Shown here piece after piece: positions 34,030-43,126 of a stretch of DNA of 64,000 nt (position 1 is its first letter; each line of letters opens with the position of its first letter). The DNA comes from Nostoc sp. MS1 (lineage in GTDB: Bacteria; Cyanobacteriota; Cyanobacteriia; Cyanobacteriales; Nostocaceae). The stretch lies in NCBI RefSeq assembly GCF_019976755.1, contig NZ_AP023441.1, forward strand, positions 6,445,501 to 6,509,500, in the 5' to 3' direction. The notes beneath the pieces were generated by a model. That model made no database searches. It saw only the letters and a program-made list of their open reading frames with translations, and was not told the origin of the DNA. A program made the position numbers and the translations under genes.

Positions 34030-34682
34030 ATCTTCCCTGAGACAGTTGTGGGTATTTTTCTGTTCCGATTGTAATTATCATTTTTAGTATTGGCAGCTAA
34101 TTAACGAAAATATACTGATCCCCGTAATGAATAATTACAATTGATTCTGTAAAAGCCGCCCAGTAAATAGTTCGCCATACATAAAGTTTTGTAAATAGAC
34201 TTTATGAATTTGTGCGAACCCTGTATTAACTGGTAAGTTCATGGTTGAAACGCGGCTAGTATCAACTGTGTAGAACTACAACTTGCCCTCTGTCATTTTC
34301 CAGATTTTCTTTATAAAGAAAAGATTAAGCTTCAACTTTCTTGTAAAACTCCAGGACTTACACACCAAGATTATCTGTGTAGACTATGTGTAAGGATTCA
34401 AAACAATTTATAGTTATTTTTTATACTTAAAACTAAATTGTGAAGCGGTTACAGAATTAATACTGAATTTATCAGTATTAAAATACACGGGTTTATTTTG
34501 GCGATCGTCCACGTAGAGTTTAGCCCATCACTAAACACAATTTTAGTTGGAAACAACTAAATTAATGTGTCTTCAGATAGAAGGAAAAAATACATTTAAA
34601 CATTTAGGATGCCTATGGGTTTAAGATAAGACATTTTACCTACAAAGAAAGTCATTTTTCAGGAATATACAAGGAGTTTAAA
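34030..34682. other. Divergent intergenic region with nested palindromes
   Basis: 653 bp between the operon start (minus) and the secreted 127-aa gene (plus). Structures: a nested palindrome at 34170-34219 and an 8-bp inverted repeat CTTACACA...TGTGTAAG (34358-34395). The rest is AT-rich; no gene is seen. Confidence 0.6.
34170..34219. promoter_or_regulatory. Nested palindrome upstream of the GMC operon
   Basis: CATAAAGT and ACTTTATG (8 bp, 11-bp spacer) are enclosed by GTTCGC and GCGAAC. It lies about 140 bp before the first gene of the GMC-oxidoreductase operon. It may be a regulatory site or a cruciform-forming repeat. Confidence 0.4.
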
Positions 34683-35066
34683 ATGAAAAACATTGTTTTA
34701 TATTTGAAGCAAATATTGAGGACAACTTTTTCAATTATATTGTTTCTAACTTTTATTATGGCTGGTATATCTATAGGTATTCAGCAACCTAGTTATGCAA
34801 CCACTCTAGAAGAATTAAAACTTATACCCCCAGAATATAAGCCTAATTCTGAAGAAAAAATTAATCGTGCTAATGAATTTGATCCAGGTGTTGGGCTTCT
34901 AGAAGAAGATAGACAGAAAGCTTACGAACAAGCAATTAATGATTCAGAAAATCTGAATACTTTAGAAAAGGCTTATGAAAGAAATTTGAAAGAGGAAAGA
35001 GGACAAAACCAAGAAAGTTTAGTAGATAAAGCATCAGAACTTATTGACAAGGTAACTGGTAAATAA
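34683..35066 (+). CDS. Secreted or lumenal 127-aa protein, unknown
   Basis: A long signal peptide (residues 1-40, hydrophobic TFSIILFLTFIMAGISIGI, cleavage near SYA) is followed by a charged, mostly helical mature part (EEDRQKAYEQAI, NTLEKAYERNLK) of about 87 residues. AAGGAG lies 7 bp before the ATG, one of the best ribosome-binding sites in the window. No family is recognised. A 10-bp hairpin terminator follows. Confidence 0.65.
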   Translation: MKNIVLYLKQILRTTFSIILFLTFIMAGISIGIQQPSYATTLEELKLIPPEYKPNSEEKINRANEFDPGVGLLEEDRQKAYEQAINDSENLNTLEKAYERNLKEERGQNQESLVDKASELIDKVTGK

Positions 35067-35076
35067 AAATTCTCAA

Positions 35077-35120
35077 GTAAGAGATATCTGGTTGAGCTTG
35101 GTATCTCTTACCTTATCAAA
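35077..35120 (+). terminator. Terminator after the secreted 127-aa gene
   Basis: GTAAGAGATA and TATCTCTTAC form a perfect 10-bp stem with a 15-bp loop, 10 bp after the stop. Confidence 0.6.
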
Positions 35121-35237
35121 AAAGGCGGTTAGAAAATACGTCTACTTACATGTTTATCTGAAGCTAAATATGTATTAATACTGTAGATGATGTATAAAAA
35201 TATTGTTAACTTGGCATAGAAGCTTATAGGTGCTTTT

Positions 35238-37640
35238 ATGCCAAGTCTGCCTTTTCAGTGCCACAGTTTAAAAGAACAAGTAGAATCTATATTACAACTT
35301 TTACAACAAGAACCATCTTTACGTTCCCAAGACGTAACACCTGTACAAACTTCTCTTGGTAAAGCCATTTCCCCCAGGTTTGAGATTATATTTGCAGGTG
35401 CGTTTAGTGCGGGTAAGTCGATGCTAATTAATGCACTGTTGGAACGGGAATTATTGTACAGTGCAGAAGGACACGCCACGGGTACAGAGTGCAAAATTGA
35501 GTATGCACAAGCAGATGAGGAACGGGTAGTTTTAACATTTTTAAGTAAGGTAGAAATTATTCAACAAGCAACCTCTCTGTGTCAACAATTGGGTTTTACC
35601 ACAGCCGTTGATATTAATCAAGCTGAAGTTATTGGCTTATTACATCAAGGGTGTGAAGCAATTATTCAGCGAGAGGGTGGTGAGAGTAAGTCAGAACGCG
35701 CGAAACAAGCGAAAGCATTAATACTATTATTGCAAGGATATGAGACAAATGAGCAACATATTCACCCGGTAAATAATGCTACATATTCGATGGAACAGTT
35801 TAACTTTTCCAACCTGAAGGAAGCGGCTGGATATGCGCGTCGTGGTAGCAACAGTGCAGTATTAAAGCAGATTGAATATTATTGCAACCATCCCCTTTTA
35901 GAAGATGGGAATGTGATTATCGATACGCCAGGAATTGATGCGCCAGTAGAGAAGGATGCACAACTAACCTACGCCAAAATACAGCATCCTGATACTTCGG
36001 CGGTAGTGTGTGTGCTAAAACCTGCGTCTGCGGGTGATATGACGAAGGAGGAAACGGAACTTTTAGAGAAGATGCGACAAAATGCAGGAATACGCGATCG
36101 CGTCTTTTATGTGTTCAACCGCATTGATGAAACTTGGTATAATACCCAGTTAAGGCAAAGACTAGATGATTTAGTTAATGGACAGTTTCGAGATACCAGC
36201 CGGGTTTATAAGACAAGTGGGTTACTCGGTTTTTATGGAAGCCAAATTAAACAGACGAGTATCCGCGATAGATTTGGTTTAGATTCTGTATTTGTAGAAA
36301 GTAGCAAAGGTGTGGATGGGAAGGAAGAAACACCACAATTTGTTTACGCTTTTAATAATTATTGCGTTAGTTCAGGAAAGTTAGCTTCTAGTAATTTTCG
36401 GATTTCTCTTAATGGTTATGAAACACCAAACCAGAATTATGTGCGAATTTTAGCTGAACAGGGAACGCCGTTAATTCATCAGTCAATTCAAGATAGTGGA
36501 ATAGAAGAATTTCGCACGGCTATTACTCGTTATTTAACAGAAGAAAAACGTCCGCAGCTTTTCAAGAATTTAGCTGATGACTTGGAAGATATTTGTATTA
36601 AGCTGAAAAAGAATTATCAGACTTTGCATCATGATTTAGATAGTCAGCCGCGTGAAATTGAGATGATGAAGGCGCAAGAATTACAACGTCTCAATCAGCA
36701 ATTACAACAAGTAGGTAGAGATTTTAATCAACATATCACTGAAGAAGTCAACGATGTCATTAATAGCGCTTGTGATGCCTTTGAGGCGGATTTTCGGCTA
36801 TTACAATCTCGGATGATCCGCCGTTTAGATGAGTTGTTGGATACATTTTCTGTGGCTGATGCTTATCGTCATGCAACTCTTAGTCATCCACGGAATGCTA
36901 CTGCGCCATTATTAGCAATTTTAGTAGAAGCGTTTTATTATTTAGCAAATGAGTTAGAAGATATATTAATAGATTCCTCCCAAGAGATAGTGGCGAATCT
37001 TTTCCAAAGATTAATGGTAAAAATTCGCAAGTCAGAATATTATCGCCAGTTGTATCGCTTGCTGGGCAATGATGCTGGGATTGAACAAGAACTCAAATCT
37101 TTAGAAAAACAGGTGACTCAATCTTTAGTAGATGCGGCTAGTGTAGAGTGCGATCGCTTTGTCCGAGAAAGTCCTAAATTTTATGATGAAGACACTTTTT
37201 CTATCTATCAATTCCGGCAAACTTTGCTGCAAACTTCCCAAAGTTATGACAGTGAAAGTATGGTAGAAGCAGAGACAGCAATTAGGCAGTTATTGAAGTT
37301 AGATTTTGAGCCAAAGGTTTCTCATACTATTCGCAAAACATTCCGTCAAACTATTAACCAAATTCTCAAAACTCAATTGTTACCAATGGCTGAGAAGCAA
37401 GGTGATGAGATTTTACAACAATATCCACAAGCGCGGGTTTATTTAGAGAAAACGTTGCAACAAGAAGCAGAGGAGAAGATTGCTAACAATAACCGTCTAC
37501 TTGGTGTTATTAAAAGTAAAGTTGAGGTTTATAATTCTGCGGTTACTAATATTAATGGGTGTTTACAAGCTATGCAATTATATGATCATCTTTTACCTAT
37601 GATTAATATTGGTGAGTTGGATGATTTAGTGCAGGGTTAG
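35238..37640 (+). CDS. Bacterial dynamin-like GTPase
   Basis: 800 residues. GTPase motifs: G1 GAFSAGKS (54-61), G2 Thr in HATGTEC (about 79-84), G3 DTPG (229-232) and G4 NRID (294-297). Two long coiled-coil regions follow (EMMKAQELQRLNQQLQQ and EQELKSLEKQVTQ), with a hydrophobic segment NATAPLLAILVEAFYYLA between them that may be the membrane paddle. The size fits the BDLP family first characterised in Nostoc punctiforme, which binds and remodels membranes. The start ATG follows TAGGTGC. KGK-domain genes follow 130 bp downstream. Confidence 0.85.
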   Translation: MPSLPFQCHSLKEQVESILQLLQQEPSLRSQDVTPVQTSLGKAISPRFEIIFAGAFSAGKSMLINALLERELLYSAEGHATGTECKIEYAQADEERVVLTFLSKVEIIQQATSLCQQLGFTTAVDINQAEVIGLLHQGCEAIIQREGGESKSERAKQAKALILLLQGYETNEQHIHPVNNATYSMEQFNFSNLKEAAGYARRGSNSAVLKQIEYYCNHPLLEDGNVIIDTPGIDAPVEKDAQLTYAKIQHPDTSAVVCVLKPASAGDMTKEETELLEKMRQNAGIRDRVFYVFNRIDETWYNTQLRQRLDDLVNGQFRDTSRVYKTSGLLGFYGSQIKQTSIRDRFGLDSVFVESSKGVDGKEETPQFVYAFNNYCVSSGKLASSNFRISLNGYETPNQNYVRILAEQGTPLIHQSIQDSGIEEFRTAITRYLTEEKRPQLFKNLADDLEDICIKLKKNYQTLHHDLDSQPREIEMMKAQELQRLNQQLQQVGRDFNQHITEEVNDVINSACDAFEADFRLLQSRMIRRLDELLDTFSVADAYRHATLSHPRNATAPLLAILVEAFYYLANELEDILIDSSQEIVANLFQRLMVKIRKSEYYRQLYRLLGNDAGIEQELKSLEKQVTQSLVDAASVECDRFVRESPKFYDEDTFSIYQFRQTLLQTSQSYDSESMVEAETAIRQLLKLDFEPKVSHTIRKTFRQTINQILKTQLLPMAEKQGDEILQQYPQARVYLEKTLQQEAEEKIANNNRLLGVIKSKVEVYNSAVTNINGCLQAMQLYDHLLPMINIGELDDLVQG

Positions 37641-37679
37641 GATATTATGCGCTGTGTGAGATAATTTTTATCGTCTCAC

Positions 37680-37745
37680 GCAAAGGCGCATTCGCGCAGC
37701 GTCTGTCTACGACACGCTACGCGAACGTAGAGAAGGCGCAAAGAG
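37680..37745. repeat. Nostoc interspersed repeat (ACGCTACGCGAAC family)
   Basis: A degenerate palindromic unit including GCAGCGTCTGTCTACGACAC and GCTACGCGAACGTAG, related to the tract at 16672-16735. It lies between the dynamin gene and the first KGK gene. Confidence 0.55.
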
Positions 37746-37774
37746 GAAAGGAAGATTTTAAAGTAGAGGTTAAT

Positions 37775-38161
37775 ATGGAAGAGAAATTTAAGCCGATAAG
37801 CTGCAATGGTGATGATGTTTTAGAAGTTGGAGAGAATATTTACAAAATTTCTAAATTACTGCAAACATTAAATCAAGCCAGTAATTCCAGTTTAGCTTAT
37901 AAATTACAGCAAGAACTAAGCAGTCAAGGAGTAAATATACAGCAGTCACATTCTGAAATTTGGTTTAGTGAAGGTTTAGATTGTAAAATCCTCAATCTTG
38001 GTTCGTCAAGCTGGAAGCAAGGAAAATTAAAATTTAATATTAGTGTAGAGTTCTATGTTGAGCAGGAATCAGTAACAACTAATAATATACACTTAGAAAT
38101 TAGTCAACCTGAATCTCCTCTCGATGATCTTCGCCGTCTGATTAAAGAGGATAATTCATAA
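37775..38161 (+). CDS. KGK-domain protein, copy 1
   Basis: 128 residues of the cyanobacterial KGK family, named after a conserved Lys-Gly-Lys-like motif. Here the motif region is SSWKQGKLKFNISVEFY. The start MEEKFKPISCNGDDVLEVGEN and the end SPLDDLRRLIKED parallel the next gene. Function unknown. The two copies are 97 bp apart on the same strand. Confidence 0.75.
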   Translation: MEEKFKPISCNGDDVLEVGENIYKISKLLQTLNQASNSSLAYKLQQELSSQGVNIQQSHSEIWFSEGLDCKILNLGSSSWKQGKLKFNISVEFYVEQESVTTNNIHLEISQPESPLDDLRRLIKEDNS

Positions 38162-38257
38162 AAAAGTTTCTGTGTATTAATTGATATAATATAAAATCAG
38201 AAATTAGCCTACTCTAGCTAGAATACAATAATTATCTAAATATATTACTATCCTGTG

Positions 38258-38647
38258 ATGGAAGAAAATTTTAAACTTAGTAATTGTAATGATGATGATG
38301 TTTTATCAGTCAAAGATAAAGTTTTTAAGTTCATTCAAGTAAAACAAGCGATTAAAAAGGCTTTTACTAATAAATTATCGGAAGAGTTATATAATCTATT
38401 AAATTCTTATGGAATATCTTTAGATCCAGGTGGTTATTTAGTGGGTGGTAAATTTTACCGACAGGCTAATAGATGGTTTGATGAAGGAATAGATTGTGAA
38501 GTACTCAAGCCTGGGACTAAAGGTTGGCAGAAAGGACAATTAAAACTCAAAGTAACATTAGAATTTATCCCAGATGAACCTAACGTTAATGAACCCGATT
38601 CACCCCTTGATGATTTACGCCGTATGATTAATGAGGAAGTATCGTGA
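38258..38647 (+). CDS. KGK-domain protein, copy 2
   Basis: 129 residues from the ATG at 38258 (a GTG just before it is also possible, but the ATG aligns with copy 1). The motif region reads KGWQKGQLKLKVTLEFI and the end SPLDDLRRMINEE matches copy 1. The proteins diverge in the middle, where copy 2 has GGYLVGGKFYRQ. The stop overlaps the GTG of the HNH gene by GTGA, so the two are translationally coupled. Confidence 0.75.
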   Translation: MEENFKLSNCNDDDVLSVKDKVFKFIQVKQAIKKAFTNKLSEELYNLLNSYGISLDPGGYLVGGKFYRQANRWFDEGIDCEVLKPGTKGWQKGQLKLKVTLEFIPDEPNVNEPDSPLDDLRRMINEEVS

Positions 38648-38889
38648 AGAAAACTGCTCGTATTTCCATACCGCCGGAAGTGAGACAATATATATTCCAA
38701 CGTGACAAATTTCAATGTCAAAGTTGCGGTAAAACTGGTTTAGAAACTGACTTAACTATTGACCATATCATTCCTCTGGCTCGTGGTGGGAAGAATGATA
38801 TGAGCAATTTACATACTTTATGTTTTAGCTGCAATCGTAGAAAATCTGATAAACTTGATTCGCGCTTCCGGCGACATTTTGAAATTTAA
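38644..38889 (+). CDS. HNH endonuclease
   Basis: 81 residues, GTG start overlapping the KGK stop. The complete HNH core is visible: CQSCGKTG, then LTIDHIIPLARGGKND (DH of the first H) and NLHTLCFSCNRRKSDK. C-x2-C pairs (CQSC, CFSC) bind the structural zinc. It is a stand-alone domain, as in small McrA-like nucleases. Coupling to KGK proteins suggests a nuclease with a KGK partner. Confidence 0.85.
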   Translation: MKKTARISIPPEVRQYIFQRDKFQCQSCGKTGLETDLTIDHIIPLARGGKNDMSNLHTLCFSCNRRKSDKLDSRFRRHFEI

Positions 38890-38929
38890 GCTAACATGGA
38901 AGCTTGGATGAAGTGTCAGTTGTAGACTT

Positions 38930-39178
38930 ATGCCTCAAAATCGTAACAACAACTCTCGTAAATTCCACAAGTTAAAAACTAATATTTTTTACAGTTTTGT
39001 TTTCATAGCTGCTTTCATTGCAGTTTTTCCTTGGTTATATGAAATTAAAACTAAAGCTGGCATAAATATATCTAAGAGTCGTCATGCTGGTACTTTCTTT
39101 GAGAAGCACACTGGCGGTCTATTTAAGTGTGAATGGCTGTATCCTTATCATTGCGAAGAACACGAAAAGCTTAATTAA
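38930..39178 (+). CDS. Small single-pass membrane protein
   Basis: 82 residues: a basic N-terminus (QNRNNNSRKFHKLK), one membrane segment (IFYSFVFIAAFIAVFPWLY) and a polar C-terminus with HAGTFFEKHTGG and two cysteines (KCEWLYPYHCEEH). Not recognised. It lies 40 bp after the HNH gene on the same strand and may be part of that unit. Confidence 0.5.
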   Translation: MPQNRNNNSRKFHKLKTNIFYSFVFIAAFIAVFPWLYEIKTKAGINISKSRHAGTFFEKHTGGLFKCEWLYPYHCEEHEKLN

Positions 39179-39266
39179 GTCCTAATTCATAATTAAAAAT
39201 TACAAACCACAAATTAGTCCGCAAGTATGTCATAAGTAAAAAAGGCTGTTAAATGCAAACTAACTT

Positions 39267-40187
39267 ATGACCGTTGCTGTAAACAATGCTCCAGGCGTAG
39301 CTTCCCGCTTGGTGAATGGAATACTGGCAATTAAGCCATTAGCGAACCTCGCCAAGCACCAAGCTCGGCAAATGATGATTAAACGTGCTGAGAGAATTGG
39401 TGTACCTTGGCGAAATGAAGTTAAGACACTACAGGCGCGTGACTGGACACAAGACTTTGCTCAAGTAGAAAATCCCCAAATTATCTATCCTGATTACTAC
39501 CTGACTTCATTCCACGGCTATGATGAGGGAGATTTAAGTTGGCAAGCTGCTTTTGAACTAGAAGTTGCTGCACGTACTGTCCATGCGGGAATTTGGCAGG
39601 ATGCGGGAGCGCAAGGTGATGCAAAACTACGTCAAAGTTTCCACGATATCCTCAAAGTTAAACTTCCCCAACCACCAAAATCTATCCTTGATGTGGGTTG
39701 TAGTGTAGGTTTAAGCACTTTTGCTCTACAAGAAATCTATCCCCAAGCTAATGTTACAGGGTTAGACTTGTCTCCCTATTTCCTGGCTGTGGCGAAATAT
39801 CGATCGCAACAAAGTCAGGCTAATATCAATTGGGTTCACGCCTCGGCTGAGGCTACAGGATTACCTGACGGGACTTTTGATTTAGTTTCTCTGTTCTTGA
39901 TTTGTCACGAATTACCCCAGTCAGCAACTAGAGATATTTTTGCAGAGGTGCGGCGTTTATTGCGTCCTGGTGGACACATATCTATCATGGACATGAATCC
40001 CCAATCGGAAGCATACAGGAAAATGCCGCCTTACATTTTGACTTTGCTCAAAAGCACGGAACCCTATCTAGATCAATATTTCACTTTGGATATTGGACAA
40101 GCTTTGGTAGAAGCAGGTTTCCAAACTCCCACAATTACACCAAATAGTCCCCGTCATCGCACCATCATTGCTCAAGTGCGTGGATGA
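39267..40187 (+). CDS. Class I SAM-dependent methyltransferase
   Basis: 306 residues. Motif I is ILDVGCSVGLSTF, followed by VTGLDLSPYFLAVAKYR, ASAEATGLPDGTFDLVSLF and LLRPGGHISIMDM, a complete Rossmann-type methyltransferase. About 140 N-terminal residues (IKRAERIGVPWRNEVKTL...) precede it. The substrate is unknown. It overlaps the following PrsW-like gene by 8 bp if that starts at GTG 40180. Confidence 0.85.
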   Translation: MTVAVNNAPGVASRLVNGILAIKPLANLAKHQARQMMIKRAERIGVPWRNEVKTLQARDWTQDFAQVENPQIIYPDYYLTSFHGYDEGDLSWQAAFELEVAARTVHAGIWQDAGAQGDAKLRQSFHDILKVKLPQPPKSILDVGCSVGLSTFALQEIYPQANVTGLDLSPYFLAVAKYRSQQSQANINWVHASAEATGLPDGTFDLVSLFLICHELPQSATRDIFAEVRRLLRPGGHISIMDMNPQSEAYRKMPPYILTLLKSTEPYLDQYFTLDIGQALVEAGFQTPTITPNSPRHRTIIAQVRG

Positions 40188-41142
40188 TTTTGTACTTATT
40201 TTGTGGGCAACAATCCCACCACTGATATTTTTGGGGTACTACTATTATCGTGTACCCCTTGCCCCGCCTTTACATTTGGTCTTGTGGTTATTTCTGGCTG
40301 GGGCAATATCTGGTTTCCTGGCTTTAGGTTTAGAATATGTTTTTGATACAGTAGCCAACTGGGTTGTCAACTGGCAAAGAATACAGCGATCGCTTTTTGG
40401 TATCGCTCTACGTCAACTTGTAGCCATCGGCCCAATTGAGGAAGGTTGCAAGTTATTAGCAGTCATTACCGCCAACGCTTATTTTCAACGTCGTTACCGT
40501 CTACCTCCCAACAGCGTTTTTCTCTTCACCATCGCGGCTGCTTTAGGTTTCACCGCAGAGGAAAATTGGATTTATCTCTATCACGGTACAGCCACAATTC
40601 TTGATAGGAGTATCGGTACACCAGTACACGCCATGTTCTCCGCTCCTTGGGGATATGCGCTAGGCAGATATCTGTGTACCACTGAGCGATTAAATCACTA
40701 CAAAAATTTGTTTATCCGTGCGGGAATCAATTCTATAATTTTCCATGCTCTTGTGAATATACTTTCTAGTGCTTGGCGCTACTCACCACCTCTACGTTTC
40801 CTCAGCTATGGTTTATTTCCCTTGTTTGTATGGATGTTTTGGCGCATGGAACAGTTGTTGCGTCAAGTTAAAGGCCAGCATCCTCTGAATTTAATCTCTG
40901 GTAATACTCGTCAACATCGTTACTGGCAAAGGGGTTTGGTATTCTTTGCACTTATGCTGGGCGGTAATGCTATTTTTGGACTGTTTCTTTTAGCCAGACT
41001 TATTAGTCCTTTGACTCCATTACAAGTCTTCTCACCTAATTTTTTCTGGTTAATTATGAGCAGAGTTTTAATTAACTTGGGTTATGGTAGTTTGGCTTGG
41101 TTCATATATTTATATTTAAGATTTAGAGTTGGCGATCGCTAA
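40180..41142 (+). CDS. PrsW-like intramembrane metalloprotease
   Basis: About 320 residues with many membrane segments. The metal-site residues fit PrsW: E87-E88-x2-K91 (GPIEEGCK), E127-E128-N129 (TAEENW), H150 (GTPVHAM) and H189 (IFHALVN). I choose the GTG at 40180 over the TTG at 40168, because the former gives a short N-terminus before the first membrane helix and an overlap with the upstream stop. PrsW cleaves anti-sigma factors in Bacillus; whether this one acts on a factor such as the sigma protein at 23.3 kb is not known. A hairpin terminator follows at 41149-41180. Confidence 0.75.
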   Translation: MDDFVLILWATIPPLIFLGYYYYRVPLAPPLHLVLWLFLAGAISGFLALGLEYVFDTVANWVVNWQRIQRSLFGIALRQLVAIGPIEEGCKLLAVITANAYFQRRYRLPPNSVFLFTIAAALGFTAEENWIYLYHGTATILDRSIGTPVHAMFSAPWGYALGRYLCTTERLNHYKNLFIRAGINSIIFHALVNILSSAWRYSPPLRFLSYGLFPLFVWMFWRMEQLLRQVKGQHPLNLISGNTRQHRYWQRGLVFFALMLGGNAIFGLFLLARLISPLTPLQVFSPNFFWLIMSRVLINLGYGSLAWFIYLYLRFRVGDR

Positions 41143-41148
41143 ATAAAG

Positions 41149-41180
41149 TAGGGACAATCTGTACGTCCCTAACAATATTT
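41149..41180. terminator. Hairpin between convergent genes
   Basis: TAGGGAC and GTCCCTA form a perfect 7-bp stem with a 9-bp loop, followed by AACAATATTTTTT on the plus strand. It serves the PrsW gene and possibly the convergent SsuA-like gene. Confidence 0.55.
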
Positions 41181-41191
41181 TTTAATTGATA

Positions 41192-42268
41192 TTATTTATT
41201 CCCTTGCCAAACGATTTCCTTGACGTTAATTTGTTTGGGAATCAGTTTGATTTGATAAAAAGTATCAGCAACTGCTTGTTGTTTGGCAATTATTTCATCA
41301 GTGATTGGTAGCACATCATAAGTGCGACGCTTTTCGGCTATTTCTAACACACCAACATCTATCCCCAATTCAGGGGAAAGAAACTTAGCAACTTCTGTAG
41401 GATTATTCTTTGCCCAGTCACTAACTTTTTTGACGTTATCCAAAACCACTTTCAAAGCATTGGGATTAGAATCAACAAAAGATTTAGCAGCTAAGTAATA
41501 ACCAAGATTACCTGCTAGTCCGGTTGCATCTGTTAATTGACGTGCGCCTGTTGCTTGTTCGGCTGCGGCTAAGTATGGGTCCCAAATTGCCCAAGCATCA
41601 ACGTTTTTACCTTCAAAAGCTGCACGCGCATCAGCAGGCGGGAGAGAAGTCGGTTTGATGTCGGTGTATTTTAATCCTGCTTTTTCTAATGCTTTGACTA
41701 TTAAATAATTAGTGTTAGAACCTTTGGCGAAAGCAACTTTTTTACCCTTCAAATCTGCTACGGTTTTAATAGCTGAATCTTTGTGAACAAGAATAGCTTC
41801 CGCTTTGGTACTCCAAGGATCATAAGCTACATACTGCAAAGGAATACCTGCGGCTTGAGCAAAAATTGGTGGTGCTTCTCCGGTATAGCCAAAGTCGATG
41901 CTACCAGCGTTCAAAGCTTCTAACATTGGCGGCCCAGCAGGAAATTCCGCCCAAGTAACCGAAGTCCCAGCAGATGCAAAAGCTTTTTCTAATTCTCCTC
42001 TGGCTTTTAAGGCATTCAAAACAGTCGCAGCTTTTTGGTAGCCAATGCGAACGGTGGTAGCACTGGTAGTTGTAGCTATTGTTTGTGGTGTCTGTGCAGT
42101 CTGGGTGCTTCCATTGTCGGTGGTACTAGGAGAACAAGCAGACACAGCAATACTCAAACCCAATCCTACAGCAAATAGTAGGAATAAGGTAGGAATTTTT
42201 GGTTGTTTCAACTTGTGAAAGAAGGCGATCGCAATATTTAATAGTTTGTTGATGGCTTTGGTCGGCAT
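41192..42268 (-). CDS. ssuA: SsuA-like sulfonate/aliphatic ABC substrate-binding lipoprotein
   Basis: 358 residues. A signal anchor is followed by the lipobox AVSAC (lipid on Cys). The fold pattern is SsuA/TauA-like: VRIGYQKAATVLNALK, NAGSIDFGYTGEAPPIFAQAAG, KGKKVAFAKGSNTNYL and DAWAIWDPYLAAAE. It should bind an aliphatic sulfonate or related anion. No permease or ATPase genes are next to it in this window. A 36-bp perfect palindrome lies 36 bp upstream. Confidence 0.8.
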   Translation of the reverse strand: MPTKAINKLLNIAIAFFHKLKQPKIPTLFLLFAVGLGLSIAVSACSPSTTDNGSTQTAQTPQTIATTTSATTVRIGYQKAATVLNALKARGELEKAFASAGTSVTWAEFPAGPPMLEALNAGSIDFGYTGEAPPIFAQAAGIPLQYVAYDPWSTKAEAILVHKDSAIKTVADLKGKKVAFAKGSNTNYLIVKALEKAGLKYTDIKPTSLPPADARAAFEGKNVDAWAIWDPYLAAAEQATGARQLTDATGLAGNLGYYLAAKSFVDSNPNALKVVLDNVKKVSDWAKNNPTEVAKFLSPELGIDVGVLEIAEKRRTYDVLPITDEIIAKQQAVADTFYQIKLIPKQINVKEIVWQGNK

Positions 42269-42766
42269 ATGTACTCAATCGTTGACAGTCAATCATCCAG
42301 ACATATAATACAGTAAGTCAATCGACTTACTGTATTATACGATGATAGAAATATCACATACACCGGGTAAAAAAGCAAGGGCATCCGCTTAAGCAAAAAC
42401 TACTTTTCATACTTGCGATCGCAGAGATTGGTATTTTCAAAAAGATTATTTTTTGTCTAAATAAGAAGACCACTGTAAATATATTGATTTTTTTGGAAAT
42501 GAAACTAATGCAAATTACTTGAATACACTTTGTATCTTATTTGCCAAGCATCAATTATTTTTGCTCTGGTTGAATACCCCATGCCTGAATAAGAAATTTT
42601 AAGTTATCAAAAGCTACTGACAATTGCTTACTGACTACTGATAGAAAAAAGAGTTACCTTGTGGAAATAATTTTGTATCAATTGAATATTTTTCAACTAC
42701 AATTAATCAGCTTTAATTATGAAGCGAACACAGTCAATATTATAGCTACCTCACATCCCAGTTGGA
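42269..42766. other. Intergenic region with perfect palindrome
   Basis: 498 bp. The only clear structure is the palindrome at 42304-42339. The remainder is AT-rich and I see no gene. Confidence 0.6.
42304..42339. promoter_or_regulatory. 36-bp perfect palindrome before the SsuA-like gene
   Basis: TATAATACAGTAAGTC, four bases AATC, GACTTACTGTATTATA: 16-bp arms with no mismatch. It is centred about 53 bp upstream of the SsuA-like ATG and contains TATAAT on each strand, so it overlaps a likely promoter. TetR- or Rrf2-like repressors bind such sites. It lacks a T run and is an unlikely terminator. Confidence 0.6.
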
Positions 42767-43126
42767 ATGCAAATTATTAAGGTACTTACCAGAGTTTATT
42801 TGAATCCTACAGAATTAGATGATGCGATCGTATTTTATGAAAACCTTTTTACAGAAAATTGTTGGTTGTGGTTTCAATACTCGGAAACGGGGTTAGAACT
42901 GGCTGGTGTGGGTTCTATGCTTTTAATCGCTGGTTCAGCTGAAGCACTCACCCCATATAAAAATACTCAAGCTACTTTTTTAGTTGACTCGCTGCATGAC
43001 TTTCGAGAATTACTCACCCAACAAGGTGCGGTAATTTTAGCAGAACCGAAGCCAGTACCCACAGGAGTCAATATGCGGGTATTACATCCCGATGGCACAA
43101 TTTTTGAATATGTTGAGTTTATGTGA
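42767..43126 (+). CDS. VOC (glyoxalase-like) family protein
   Basis: 119 residues with one pair of beta-alpha-beta-beta-beta modules: VLTRVYLNPTELDDAIVFYE, MLLIAGSAEAL, and ending LHPDGTIFEYVEFM with a metal-ligand Glu. Such domains isomerise, resist or dioxygenate small molecules. It overlaps the GNAT gene by ATGA, so the pair is translationally coupled. Confidence 0.75.
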   Translation: MQIIKVLTRVYLNPTELDDAIVFYENLFTENCWLWFQYSETGLELAGVGSMLLIAGSAEALTPYKNTQATFLVDSLHDFRELLTQQGAVILAEPKPVPTGVNMRVLHPDGTIFEYVEFM

